DNA from: Flavobacterium ajazii
GTDB lineage: Bacteria > Bacteroidota > Bacteroidia > Flavobacteriales > Flavobacteriaceae
Assembly: GCF_010614725.1 (NCBI RefSeq)
Contig: NZ_JAAEHL010000008.1
Location: 282,559-346,558, forward strand
DNA length: 64,000 bases
Reading direction: 5' to 3'
Positions 33,936 through 42,921 of the stretch are shown here, one piece after another. The notes under the pieces were generated by a model that was not told where the DNA came from, ran no database searches, and was given only the letters and a program-made list of their open reading frames with translations. How positions within the stretch are numbered: position 1 is the stretch's first letter; every line of letters starts with the position of its first letter. The position numbers were made by a program, and so were the translations under genes.

Positions 33936-35954
33936 ATGAAGTCTATTAAATTTTTCAGAATTCTATTTCTATTCTTTATTTTTTTCAAAACAACTGCACA
34001 GGAATTTAAATTAGGAAAAGTATCTGTTGCAGAATTAGAGCAAAAAGTACACCCGAAAGATTCATCGGCTGCAGCAGCAATATTATATAAAAAAGGAAAA
34101 GCTAGAGTTGAATATGATACGAATGATGGATTTATTTTAGTGACACAAGTAGACACTCGTATCAAAATTTATAAAAAAGGGGGGTATGACTGGGCAAACC
34201 AAGGGGTTGTGTATTATGTTGGCAGTAATGATTCGAGAGAAAAAGTTGATTTCTCAGATGTGAATACTTATAATTTAGTAAATGGAAAAATTGAAAAGAC
34301 AAAGCTTAAAAGTGATGGAGTTTTTAATGAAGAAGTGAATAAATACAGATCAAGAAAAAAAATTACAATGCCTAATGTAAAAGAAGGGTCTGTATTAGAA
34401 TTTAGCTATACAGTTAGATCACCAAACATAGGAATGATGAGAGAGTGGGCATTTCAAACAGGTATTCCGGTAAATTATTCTGAGTATGCAACCTATATAC
34501 CTGAATATTTTACTTTTAATGTCAGACAAAAAGGATATATTTTTCCTAAAGTAACTTCAGAAAGAAACAATAAATCAATAATGATTAACAGTAAAGAAAG
34601 ATCTGAAGGGATAGGGCCTACTACAACTACATTTTATACAGATAAGGTTGATTATATGGAAACAGAAACAACCTATATTGCTCAGGATTTACCAGCAATG
34701 AAAGAGGAATCCTATGTTAATAATATAGATAATTATACCTCAAGTTTAGAACAGGAACTTTCAATGGTTAAGTATCCTAACAGTCCTATGGAAACTTTTT
34801 CAACCGATTGGAATTCAGTTGCAAAGACAATTTATGAATACAGTGATTTTGGCCCTGAATTAAACAAGACAGGCTACTTTGAGAACGATTTAAAGGTTCT
34901 ATTGGCAGGAGTTACAAAACCTGAGGAAAAAATATTAATTATTTTCAACCATGTTAAATCAAATGTGAAGTGGAATAAATATTATGGTTATTCGTGTGAA
35001 AAAGGGGTACGTAAGGCATATCAGGAAAAATCAGGAAATGTTGCAGAAATTAATTTGATGCTTACAGCAATGTTACGTTATGCAGGTTTAACGGCTAATC
35101 CGGTTTTGGTGAGTACAAGATCTAACGGAATTGCTTTGTTTCCAAACAGAACAGCTTTTAATTATGTGATAGGAGCTGTTGAAACACCAGAAGGAAATAT
35201 TTTATTAGATGCAACAGATAATTTTTCTGTACCGAATGTTTTGCCTACTAGAGCTTTAAATTGGTATGGCAGATTAATCAGAAAAGACGGATCTTCAGAT
35301 GAAGTTGCATTAATGCCTAAAAAACCATCGAGTGATATTGTTTTTATGAATTATAGCGTTGATGCTGATGGTAAAATTACCGGAAAAGCAAAAAGACAAT
35401 GTTCAGATTATAATGCTATGATTTTCAGAGGAAATATAAGTGAACAAAAAGAAGAAGCTTATCTGGAAAAACTGGAAAATGATAATAACAAAATAGAAAT
35501 AAGTGAATACAGCCGGGCAAATGAAAAAGAACTGCTTCTACCGGTTTCTGAAACCTATTCCTTTACCGGCTCAAATTTATGTGAAAAAATAGGGGATAAA
35601 ATTTATGTATCTCCAATGTTGTTTTTTGCCGATGAAAAAAATCCTTTCAATCAGGAAACAAGAGAGTATCCGGTTGATTTTGGCTTTCCTTTTTTAGATA
35701 AATACAACATAACAATTAAAATTCCGGATGGATTTGAGATTGAAACTTTGCCGGTTCCTGCGGCTATGAATATGGAAGGAGATCTAGGGGCTTTCAAGTT
35801 TAACATTGCAGCCAGTGAAAACACTCTTCAAATGAGTGTTTCACATCAAATTAATGAAGCAATTTTTTCTACAGAACAATATGAAATGCTTAAAGAATAT
35901 TATAAAACAATGATTGCCAAGGAAAGTGAGAAAATTGTTTTAAAGAAAATTTAG
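33936..35954 (+). CDS. DUF3857/transglutaminase-like exported protein, catalytic Cys and His absent
   Basis: Paralogue of the previous protein, 672 aa, with a signal peptide ending FFKTTAQE. It starts LGKVSVAELEQKVHPKDSSA, nearly the same as the next gene. The transglutaminase region is recognisable by alignment of EKSGNVAEINLMLTAMLRYA with the active-site helix of the neighbour. Val369 stands where the catalytic Cys should be, and FNYVIGAVE replaces the His motif. LLDATDNF keeps the acidic end. It is therefore probably a non-catalytic binding domain. It starts 25 bp after the previous gene. Confidence 0.86.
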   Translation: MKSIKFFRILFLFFIFFKTTAQEFKLGKVSVAELEQKVHPKDSSAAAAILYKKGKARVEYDTNDGFILVTQVDTRIKIYKKGGYDWANQGVVYYVGSNDSREKVDFSDVNTYNLVNGKIEKTKLKSDGVFNEEVNKYRSRKKITMPNVKEGSVLEFSYTVRSPNIGMMREWAFQTGIPVNYSEYATYIPEYFTFNVRQKGYIFPKVTSERNNKSIMINSKERSEGIGPTTTTFYTDKVDYMETETTYIAQDLPAMKEESYVNNIDNYTSSLEQELSMVKYPNSPMETFSTDWNSVAKTIYEYSDFGPELNKTGYFENDLKVLLAGVTKPEEKILIIFNHVKSNVKWNKYYGYSCEKGVRKAYQEKSGNVAEINLMLTAMLRYAGLTANPVLVSTRSNGIALFPNRTAFNYVIGAVETPEGNILLDATDNFSVPNVLPTRALNWYGRLIRKDGSSDEVALMPKKPSSDIVFMNYSVDADGKITGKAKRQCSDYNAMIFRGNISEQKEEAYLEKLENDNNKIEISEYSRANEKELLLPVSETYSFTGSNLCEKIGDKIYVSPMLFFADEKNPFNQETREYPVDFGFPFLDKYNITIKIPDGFEIETLPVPAAMNMEGDLGAFKFNIAASENTLQMSVSHQINEAIFSTEQYEMLKEYYKTMIAKESEKIVLKKI

Positions 35955-35957
35955 AAA

Positions 35958-37928
35958 ATGAAATTAAGTACCATAATTATTTCTATAGTTTTAATTCTTA
36001 CTTCTATTATTGCCAAAGCTCAAAATTATGAGTTAGGAAAAGTAACAGTTGCTGAATTAGAAGAAAAAGTTCATCCAAAAGATACTGCAGCTGCAGCAGC
36101 AATTTTATTTAAACGGGGAAAAACTTTTTTTACCTATTCATCCGAGAGAGGTTTTACGGTTAATAATGTATATGAATTCAGAATCAAAATTTATAAGATA
36201 GAAGGCTTAAGCTGGGCAAATCAAAAAGTTTCCTATTATGTAGGATATGAAAATCTGGACGATGACAGTGTTAAATTTTCAAACGCTGTGACCTATAATT
36301 TGGAAAACGGAATAATTGTAAAAACAAAATTAGACAGCGAAGGACATTTTAAGAATAAAATAAATAAATACTGGAATCAGGAAACAATAACACTGCCGAA
36401 CGTAAAAGCAGGTTCAGTTATAGAATTTAAATATATTCTAAAATCAGAAAACATTGTCAGGCTTCCTGATTTTGATTTCCAATATGAGATTCCTGTTAAT
36501 TTTTTTGAATACAAAACCGAAATCCCGGAGTTTTTTATTTACAAATCATTACTAATAGGAACTACAAAAATTCAAGCGAATGCAGAAGTTGTTGAAAGCA
36601 GACAAGTTTATGCAAGTGGTTATAAACAGATTAATAGTTTGTATACCTCTCAGGATATTCAGCCACTCAGGAATGAAAAATTTGTTGATAATATAGAAAA
36701 CTACAGAGGTTCGATACAAAACGAATTAGAAAGAAAAAGATTTCCCGATATGCCGGTTGTAGACTATACAAACACATGGGAAGGTGTTGCAACTACAATT
36801 TATAAAAATAAAGATTTTGGAGAGGAGCTCAAACTAAAGGATTATTTTTTAAATGATTTAAAAGGGCTGTTACAAAATGTCGATTCTCATGAAGAACGTC
36901 TAAATGTAATTTTTAAGTTTGTGCAGAATAAAATGAACTGGAACAAGGAAAAAGGCTATTATGTAGACAAAGGCGTTAAAAAAGCATATGAAGCCAAAAC
37001 CGGGAATGTTGCTGAAATAAATTTTATTCTGATTGCAATGCTTAAAAGTGCCGGTATCAATGCAGATCCGGTTTTGGTTAGTACACTTGAAAATGGTATA
37101 CCTGTTTTTCCAAACCGAACGGTTTTTAATTATGTCATTGCCCAGACTGAAATCGGCGGTAAGAAAATTTTATTAGATGCAACAAATAAGCTCACAGTGC
37201 CAAATATCTTGCCGTTAAATCTTTTGAACTGGAAAGGAAGACTTATTAAAGAAGATGGCTCGTCGGAAGAAATAGAAATGATTACTTCAGTGCCTTCTAA
37301 AGATAATTATAATTTAACAGCAGCGATAAATCCCGCTTTAGGAAAAATTGAAGGGCAGCTGAGAATAAAAAGATCAGATTATTCGGCATTTAACTTTAGA
37401 GAAATAAATTCAGGCAAAAGTGAAGATTCTTATCTTGAAAAATTAGAAAATGATTTAAATAAAAGTGAAATCACGGCTTATACAATCGAAAATAAAAAAG
37501 AGGATTTATCAAAACCTGTTATTGAAAACCTTAGCTTTACATTAAACAGCCCGTATGATATCATTAATGGAAAAATATTTTTAAAGCCATTACTTTTCTT
37601 TACAGACGCTAAGAACCCATTTGTACAGGAGCAAAGACAAGCGTCTGTTTATTTTGGTTACCCACACCAGTATGTATATAATATTTCTTTTGAAGTACCT
37701 GAAGGCTATATAGTAGAATCTATGCCTAAACCTAAGAGAATTTCGCTTGAAAACAAGGAAGCCTCTTATTTGATGAATGCTGTCTCGAATGAAAATAAAA
37801 TACAAATTCAGGTTATAAAAGAAATAAACAAACCTATTTTTGCAGCAGAAGATTATGATATGTTAAAAGAGTTTTTTCAGAAAATAATCGTCAGTCAAAA
37901 CGAGAAAATTGTTCTTAAAAAAGTATAA
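35958..37928 (+). CDS. DUF3857/transglutaminase-like exported protein, second inactive paralogue
   Basis: A protein of 656 aa with a signal peptide (ends ILTSIIAKAQN). It is a close relative of the preceding gene product over its whole length: LGKVTVAELEEKVHPKDTAA, then TGNVAEINFILIAMLKSAG, PNRTVFNYVIAQ, LLDATNKLTVPN. Val351 occupies the Cys position, so activity is probably lost here too. The two genes are separated by 3 bp, which points to recent tandem duplication followed by divergence. The MazG-like gene starts 2 bp after its stop. Confidence 0.86.
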   Translation: MKLSTIIISIVLILTSIIAKAQNYELGKVTVAELEEKVHPKDTAAAAAILFKRGKTFFTYSSERGFTVNNVYEFRIKIYKIEGLSWANQKVSYYVGYENLDDDSVKFSNAVTYNLENGIIVKTKLDSEGHFKNKINKYWNQETITLPNVKAGSVIEFKYILKSENIVRLPDFDFQYEIPVNFFEYKTEIPEFFIYKSLLIGTTKIQANAEVVESRQVYASGYKQINSLYTSQDIQPLRNEKFVDNIENYRGSIQNELERKRFPDMPVVDYTNTWEGVATTIYKNKDFGEELKLKDYFLNDLKGLLQNVDSHEERLNVIFKFVQNKMNWNKEKGYYVDKGVKKAYEAKTGNVAEINFILIAMLKSAGINADPVLVSTLENGIPVFPNRTVFNYVIAQTEIGGKKILLDATNKLTVPNILPLNLLNWKGRLIKEDGSSEEIEMITSVPSKDNYNLTAAINPALGKIEGQLRIKRSDYSAFNFREINSGKSEDSYLEKLENDLNKSEITAYTIENKKEDLSKPVIENLSFTLNSPYDIINGKIFLKPLLFFTDAKNPFVQEQRQASVYFGYPHQYVYNISFEVPEGYIVESMPKPKRISLENKEASYLMNAVSNENKIQIQVIKEINKPIFAAEDYDMLKEFFQKIIVSQNEKIVLKKV

Positions 37929-37930
37929 CG

Positions 37931-38257
37931 ATGGATTTGAAAAATGCACAATTAGACGTTGACACCTGGATAAAAGAACACGGTGTTCGCTATTTTAATG
38001 AGTTAACGAATATGGCTCAGCTTACAGAAGAAGTAGGTGAAGTGGCCCGGATTATTGCCCGCAGATACGGAGAACAATCTGAAAAAGAAAGTGATAAAAA
38101 CAAAGATTTAGGTGAAGAATTAGCCGATGTTGTTTTTGTAGTTCTTTGTCTGGCGAATCAAACGGGAATCGATTTGCAAGCAGCTTTCGATAAAAAAATG
38201 GACTTAAAATCGGTTAGAGATAAAGATCGTCATAAAAACAATGATAAATTGAAATAA
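37931..38257 (+). CDS. MazG-like nucleotide pyrophosphohydrolase
   Basis: A small all-alpha NTP pyrophosphohydrolase of 108 aa that would hydrolyse (d)NTPs to monophosphates. The metal-binding ExxE...ExxD pattern is in LTEEVGEVARIIARRYGE and DLGEELADVVFVVLCLAN. Length and motif spacing match the short RS21-C6/MazG-like group rather than full-length MazG. It starts 2 bp after the third DUF3857 gene, so it is in the same transcript, though a shared function is not obvious. Confidence 0.88.
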   Translation: MDLKNAQLDVDTWIKEHGVRYFNELTNMAQLTEEVGEVARIIARRYGEQSEKESDKNKDLGEELADVVFVVLCLANQTGIDLQAAFDKKMDLKSVRDKDRHKNNDKLK

Positions 38258-38356
38258 TTGTGAAATATCAGCGTAGATTTTGATTTAAGGGCGAGGAGTG
38301 TTAAATTGCGAGCCTGAATTATATTTACTCATAATTCACAACTCATAACTAATATC

Positions 38357-39586
38357 ATGAATTTAAAATTAACGACGAATTCACCATTTACAATTGATAA
38401 TTCGCAACTCAATATCACAGGTTCTAAAAGCGAAACAAACCGCTTATTATTACTAAAAGCATTATTCCCAAATATTACTTTAGCCAATACTTCAAACTCA
38501 GATGACAGCGAAGTAATGCAGAAAGCATTAATTGGGAATGACGAAATTGTAGACATTCACCACGCCGGAACTGCAATGCGTTTCTTAACTGCTTATTTTG
38601 CTGTAAGCGAAGGAAGAGAAGTAGTTTTGACAGGATCTAGCAGAATGCAAGAACGTCCAATCAAAATTTTGGTTGATACTTTAGCACAATTAGGTGTTGA
38701 GATCTCTTATGAAAAAGAAGTGGGTTATCCGCCAATTCGAATCAAAGGAAAAAAAGTAACACAATCAAAAGTTACGTTGGCTGCCAATGTAAGCAGCCAG
38801 TATATTTCGGCTCTTTTATTAGTGGCTTCAAAATTAGAAAATGGTTTAGAATTAACTTTAGAAGGAGAAATTACTTCGATTCCATACATCAAAATGACTT
38901 TGGCTCTGCTAAACGATTTAGATATTCAAACGAGTTTTGAAGGCAATGTGATCAAAGTTTACCCAAAAGAATCTGTTGAATCAAAAGAAATGGTTGTAGA
39001 GTCTGACTGGAGTTCAGCTTCTTATTTCTTCAGTCTTGTTGCTTTATCAGATGCTGCAAAAATTACTTTAAGTAGTTATAAAGAAAACAGTCTTCAGGGA
39101 GATTCAGAATTGGTCTCTCTTTACGAAAAAATGGGTGTGAAAACGACTTTCCAAAACAACAAAATGACTTTGGAGAAAGTGGCAGGTTTCAATTATCAGG
39201 ATGTGAATTTTGAATTGAATAATACGCCAGATATTGCTCAAACGATTGTTGTAACATGCCTAGGTTTAGGAATTGGATGTCATTTGACTGGCCTTCACAC
39301 TTTAAAAATTAAAGAAACAGACAGACTTGAAGCTCTAAGAATTGAGTTGACAAAATTAGGAGCCAATATTTCTGTGACTAATGACAGTCTGACTTTAGAG
39401 CGTTCAGCAAATATTAATCACGATGTGCATATTGCGACATACAACGATCACCGTATGGCAATGGCATTTGCGCCTTTAGCAATCAAAGTTCCAATTATCA
39501 TTGATGATGCAGAAGTAGTTTCTAAATCATACCCGGATTTTTGGAGCGATCTAAAAGCATTAAACTTTCAAATTTCAGAATTGTAA
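38357..39586 (+). CDS. aroA: 3-phosphoshikimate 1-carboxyvinyltransferase (EPSP synthase)
   Basis: Joins shikimate 3-phosphate and PEP on the way to chorismate. The protein is 409 aa. Substrate motifs visible are ITGSKSETNRLLLLKALF at the N-terminus, HHAGTAMRFLTAYFA (the NAGTAxR-like element with His for Asn), SSRMQERPIKILV, SSQYISALLLVA, and the C-terminal TYNDHRMAMAFAPLA. Slightly shorter than many, but complete for Bacteroidota. It has no operon partner and is followed by a long nested palindrome. Together with the pheA operon it serves aromatic amino acid synthesis. Confidence 0.95.
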   Translation: MNLKLTTNSPFTIDNSQLNITGSKSETNRLLLLKALFPNITLANTSNSDDSEVMQKALIGNDEIVDIHHAGTAMRFLTAYFAVSEGREVVLTGSSRMQERPIKILVDTLAQLGVEISYEKEVGYPPIRIKGKKVTQSKVTLAANVSSQYISALLLVASKLENGLELTLEGEITSIPYIKMTLALLNDLDIQTSFEGNVIKVYPKESVESKEMVVESDWSSASYFFSLVALSDAAKITLSSYKENSLQGDSELVSLYEKMGVKTTFQNNKMTLEKVAGFNYQDVNFELNNTPDIAQTIVVTCLGLGIGCHLTGLHTLKIKETDRLEALRIELTKLGANISVTNDSLTLERSANINHDVHIATYNDHRMAMAFAPLAIKVPIIIDDAEVVSKSYPDFWSDLKALNFQISEL

Positions 39587-39643
39587 AATTTTTTGAACCA
39601 TATAAGTAATATAAGTTCATTTAAATAAAGCTTAATAATATAG

Positions 39644-39670
39644 CCTCTGGTTTCAATCAGAGGTTTTTTT
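39644..39670 (+). terminator. Terminator of aroA inside the nested palindrome
   Basis: CCTCTG (39644-39649) pairs with CAGAGG (39658-39663), followed by TTTTTTT (39664-39670). Confidence 0.8.
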
Positions 39671-39686
39671 ATGTCTTTCTAAAAGC

Positions 39687-39719
39687 AAACCTAACAGGTT
39701 TTTAAAACCTGTTAGGTTT
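39687..39719. repeat. AAACCTAACAGG palindrome
   Basis: AAACCTAACAGGTTTT (39687-39702), one T, then its exact inverse complement (39704-39719). Members with compensated base changes occur at 11835, 41019 and 63551, where they act as terminators. Confidence 0.75.
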
Positions 39720-39855
39720 AATATGTAAAAATCCAGTATTTAAGAAACTCTAGTTAATATGAACTTATATTACTTATATGGTTCAAAAAACACATTTTTA
39801 GTGGTTCTCGAAACCTCACAAAATCAAGGACTTTTGAAAATAAACGTCAAAACAC

Positions 39856-39887
39856 TTGACAACGCCTATCTCACAATCGTATATTTG
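39856..39887 (+). promoter_or_regulatory. Promoter of queA
   Basis: TTG (39856-39858), 21 bases, then TATATTTG (39880-39887), a perfect -7 element. The queA start is 65 bases downstream. Confidence 0.6.
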
Positions 39888-39951
39888 CATCCGATTTAAA
39901 TTTTTAGATAAACAAATCTAAAAGCTACACTCTAAAATCAATAATTCAAAT

Positions 39952-41001
39952 ATGAAATTATCACACTTCAATTTCAATTTACCGAAAGAACTTTTGGCTG
40001 AATTCCCGGCAGAAAACAGAGATGAATCTCGTTTAATGGTAATTGACCGTAAAAAAAATACGATCGAACATAAAATGTTTAAAGATGTTATCAATTATTT
40101 TGATGACGGGGACGTTTTAATTCTTAATAATACAAAAGTTTTCCCTGCACGTTTGTACGGAAACAAAGAAAAAACGGGAGCTAGAATTGAAGTTTTCTTA
40201 TTAAGAGAATTGAACTCTGAGCAACGTCTTTGGGACGTTTTAGTTGATCCGGCCAGAAAAATTCGTATCGGAAACAAACTTTACTTTGGTGATGACGATT
40301 CTTTAGTTGCTGAGGTAATTGATAATACAACTTCTCGTGGAAGAACTTTACGTTTCTTATACGATGGTTCTTACGAAGAATTCAGAAATAAATTGACAGA
40401 ACTTGGAGAAACTCCAATTCCTAAATACATCAACAGAGATGTTACTCCTGAAGATGCAGAAAGATACCAAACAATCTATGCAAAAGAAGAAGGAGCTGTA
40501 GCGGCACCAACTGCTGGTTTACACTTCTCAAAACACCTTTTGAAAAAATTAGAAATAAAAGGAGTAAATTTTGCTGAGGTAACTTTGCATGTAGGTTTAG
40601 GAACTTTTAACCCAGTTGAGGTTGAAGATTTATCTAAACACAAAATGGATTCTGAGGAATTGATTATTACTCAAGCAGCTTGTGATATTGTAAACGAAGG
40701 AAAAGGAAAGAAAAAACGTATTTGTGCTGTTGGAACAACTTCTATGCGTGCAATCGAAAGTTCTGTTTCTTCTGCTAATACTTTAAATCCTTACGAAGGT
40801 TGGACAAATAAATTTATTTTCCCTCCTCACGATTTCAGTATTGCAAACTGTATGATTACAAATTTCCACACACCAAAATCAACATTGTTAATGATGATTT
40901 CTGCTTTCTGTGGTCACGATTTAATGAAAAAAGCATACGAAGAAGCGATCAAAGAAGGATACAAATTCTATTCTTACGGAGATGCGATGTTAATTCTTTA
41001 A
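39952..41001 (+). CDS. queA: S-adenosylmethionine:tRNA ribosyltransferase-isomerase
   Basis: Transfers and rearranges the ribosyl group of SAM onto 7-aminomethyl-7-deazaguanine in tRNA to form epoxyqueuosine. The protein is 349 aa, a normal length. Family motifs are FNLPKELLAEFPAENRDESR at the N-terminus, VLILNNTKVFPARLYG, EGAVAAPTAGLHFS, EVTLHVGLGTFNPVEVEDL, VGTTSMRAIESS and NFHTPKSTLLMMISAF. queE at 60.2 kb belongs to the same pathway but is unlinked. A terminator follows 18 bases after the stop. Confidence 0.97.
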   Translation: MKLSHFNFNLPKELLAEFPAENRDESRLMVIDRKKNTIEHKMFKDVINYFDDGDVLILNNTKVFPARLYGNKEKTGARIEVFLLRELNSEQRLWDVLVDPARKIRIGNKLYFGDDDSLVAEVIDNTTSRGRTLRFLYDGSYEEFRNKLTELGETPIPKYINRDVTPEDAERYQTIYAKEEGAVAAPTAGLHFSKHLLKKLEIKGVNFAEVTLHVGLGTFNPVEVEDLSKHKMDSEELIITQAACDIVNEGKGKKKRICAVGTTSMRAIESSVSSANTLNPYEGWTNKFIFPPHDFSIANCMITNFHTPKSTLLMMISAFCGHDLMKKAYEEAIKEGYKFYSYGDAMLIL

Positions 41002-41018
41002 TTAGAATTCATATTATA

Positions 41019-41056
41019 AAAAGACCCGACAAGTTTTATAACCTGTCGGGTCTTTT
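41019..41056. terminator. Terminator of queA, CCCGACA palindrome family
   Basis: AAAAGACCCGACA (41019-41031) with TGTCGGGTCTTTT (41044-41056): a 13-bp perfect stem and T run. Confidence 0.9.
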
Positions 41057-41121
41057 GGTTTTTAATGGTTTCAAGTTTAAGGTTTCAGGTTTGATGTTCG
41101 TTATGAAATTTTGACCACAAT

Positions 41122-41292
41122 CCTATAGCTATCGTGTAATGTCATTAAGTTAAGAGTTTCCCTCTAAGATTTTCCTTAATCTAACTCTCGCAAAGTAGCG
41201 AAGATGCAGACAAAATCGTTCTAAACTTTGTGTCTTTGCGCCTCTGCGAGAAAAAAATCAAGTTTAACTTAATGAGATTGAGCTATCGGGAG
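41122..41292. repeat. Nested palindromic repeat element upstream of kynU
   Basis: The outer arms hold TCATTAAGTTAA (41142-41153) and TTAACTTAATGA (41264-41275), and beyond them related TAGCTATCG / GAGCTATCGG segments. The inner arms CTCGCA...GCGAAGA (41187-41204) and TCTTTGCGCctcTGCGAG (41233-41250) pair with small interruptions. No coding frame is supported. This looks like a dispersed intergenic repeat rather than a kynU operator. Confidence 0.55.
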
Positions 41293-41418
41293 CAAAGTTT
41301 TTTTTGCTTAGTTTGTGTTTGAAAAATGTAAAAGAACGCAAAGCATTTCAACTTGAAACTTTAAACCTGAAACAAAACAAACAATTTTTGTTATTTTAGC
41401 AGGCAAAACAAAAACACA

Positions 41419-42693
41419 ATGACTTTTCAAAATACACGCGAATTCGCGAAACAACTTGATGTACAAGACACATTGAATCATTATCAGGAGCAATTTATTT
41501 TTCCAAAAGTACATGACAAAAGAGTAATTTATTTTACTGGAAACTCATTGGGATTACAGCCAAAACGTACCAAAGCTTATATTGATGAAGTAATCAATGA
41601 CTGGGCAGAACTTGCTGTAGAAGGTCATTTTTATGCAGAGAAACCTTGGTGGGATTATCAGGAAAGATTTGCCGAGCCATTGAGTAAGATTGTGGGAGCG
41701 CTTCCGTCTGAAGTTACGGTGATGAATACTTTGACAGTAAATCTTCATTTACTGATGGTTTCTTTTTATCAGCCAAAAGGAAAACGTTACAAAATTATCT
41801 GCGAAGAAAAAGCTTTCCCATCAGATCAATATATGTTTCAGAGTCAGGTGAATTTTCATGGTTATAAACCAGAAGATGCAATTGTAGAAATCAAACGCCG
41901 TGAAGGAGAACATAATATTCGTTTAGAAGATGTTTTGGCAAAAATTGAAGAAGTTGGAGACGAACTTGCTTTGGTTTTAATTGGAGGAGTAAATTATTAT
42001 ACCGGACAAGTTTTTGATATTAAAACCATAACTGCTGCAGGACAAAAAGTTGGTGCAAAAGTAGGTTGGGATTTAGCTCACGCTGCTGGAAATATCAAAT
42101 TAGAACTTCACGATTGGAATGTAGATTTTGCTGCTTGGTGCAGTTATAAATATATGAATTCAGGTCCTGGAAATGCATCTGGATGTTTTGTTCATCAGAA
42201 ACATCATAATTCAGATTTGCCAAGATTTGCTGGCTGGTGGGGACATAATAAAGAACGGCGTTTTAAAATGGAACCAACATTTGATCCCGTTCATGGTGCA
42301 GATGGCTGGCAAATTAGTAACCTTCCAGTTTTATCTTTGGCTTCCTATTTAGCTTCAGTAGAAATGTTTGCTGAGGTTGGAATGGATGCTTTAATTAAAA
42401 AACGTGATCATATTACATCTTATTTAGAATTTATCCTTCACGAAATTGATAAAGAAGTCGAAAGTACTTTTGAAATCATCACACCTTCAAATCCTGAAGA
42501 AAGAGCTTCGCAGTTATCTGTTTTTCTTCACGGAGAAGGAAGAGCTTTATTTGATTATTTAATGAAAAACGGAGTTATTACAGACTGGCGTGAACCAAAC
42601 GTAATTCGTCTGGCTCCAGTTCCGTTATATTGCTCTTATGAAGACATGTACGATTTTGGACAGATTCTTAAAAAAGGAATTTTAGGGAAGTAA
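41419..42693 (+). CDS. kynU: Kynureninase
   Basis: A PLP enzyme of 424 aa that cleaves kynurenine or 3-hydroxykynurenine to (3-hydroxy)anthranilate and alanine. PLP Lys244 is in AWCSYKYMNSGPGNASG. Other family motifs are VIYFTGNSLGLQPKRT, MNTLTVNLHLLMVSFY, AFPSDQYMFQSQV, GWDLAHAAGNI and FAGWWGHNKERRFKME. With kmo 8 kb downstream it forms part of the tryptophan to 3-hydroxyanthranilate route, used for NAD synthesis or tryptophan breakdown. No Trp dioxygenase or formamidase is in the window. The gene stands alone. Confidence 0.95.
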   Translation: MTFQNTREFAKQLDVQDTLNHYQEQFIFPKVHDKRVIYFTGNSLGLQPKRTKAYIDEVINDWAELAVEGHFYAEKPWWDYQERFAEPLSKIVGALPSEVTVMNTLTVNLHLLMVSFYQPKGKRYKIICEEKAFPSDQYMFQSQVNFHGYKPEDAIVEIKRREGEHNIRLEDVLAKIEEVGDELALVLIGGVNYYTGQVFDIKTITAAGQKVGAKVGWDLAHAAGNIKLELHDWNVDFAAWCSYKYMNSGPGNASGCFVHQKHHNSDLPRFAGWWGHNKERRFKMEPTFDPVHGADGWQISNLPVLSLASYLASVEMFAEVGMDALIKKRDHITSYLEFILHEIDKEVESTFEIITPSNPEERASQLSVFLHGEGRALFDYLMKNGVITDWREPNVIRLAPVPLYCSYEDMYDFGQILKKGILGK

Positions 42694-42706
42694 ATAACAT
42701 TAGTTT

Positions 42707-42805
42707 GTCATTTCGAGGAACGAGAAATCACACTAGAAACTCCGTAAAGCATGTCGTCAATCTTTGTCGAATCTCGAGTGTGATTTCTCCTTTCGTCGAA
42801 ATGAC
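42707..42805. repeat. GTCATTTCGA inverted-repeat element
   Basis: The left arm, starting GTCATTTCGA and containing GAGAAATCACACT (42707-42735), is answered by the right arm ending TCGAAATGAC and containing AGTGTGATTTCTC (about 42774-42805). The loop is about 35 bases. It lies between kynU and the glycine-zipper lipoprotein. Elements of this appearance are, from memory, common in Bacteroidota genomes. Confidence 0.65.
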
Positions 42806-42921
42806 ATAAATGAGAAACATCATAAAATCTGCTAATAATATAAATTTTCTAAAAAATTCTGTAATAAACATTATATCAGATCTTTCGAATTTTGTAGTGT
42901 ATAATTTAAATAACTATAATC

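Larger units (their letters stand above)
39589..39790. repeat. 202-bp nested palindrome with perfect 32-bp arms
   Basis: The left arm (39589-39620) and right arm (39759-39790) are perfect inverse complements over 32 bases. Each contains the AACCATATAAGTAATATAAG core shared with elements at 97 and 30.3 kb. The 138-base loop holds a terminator hairpin and a separate 33-base palindrome. The perfect identity of the arms suggests recent insertion, strong selection or gene conversion. It fills most of the aroA-queA gap. Confidence 0.85.
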
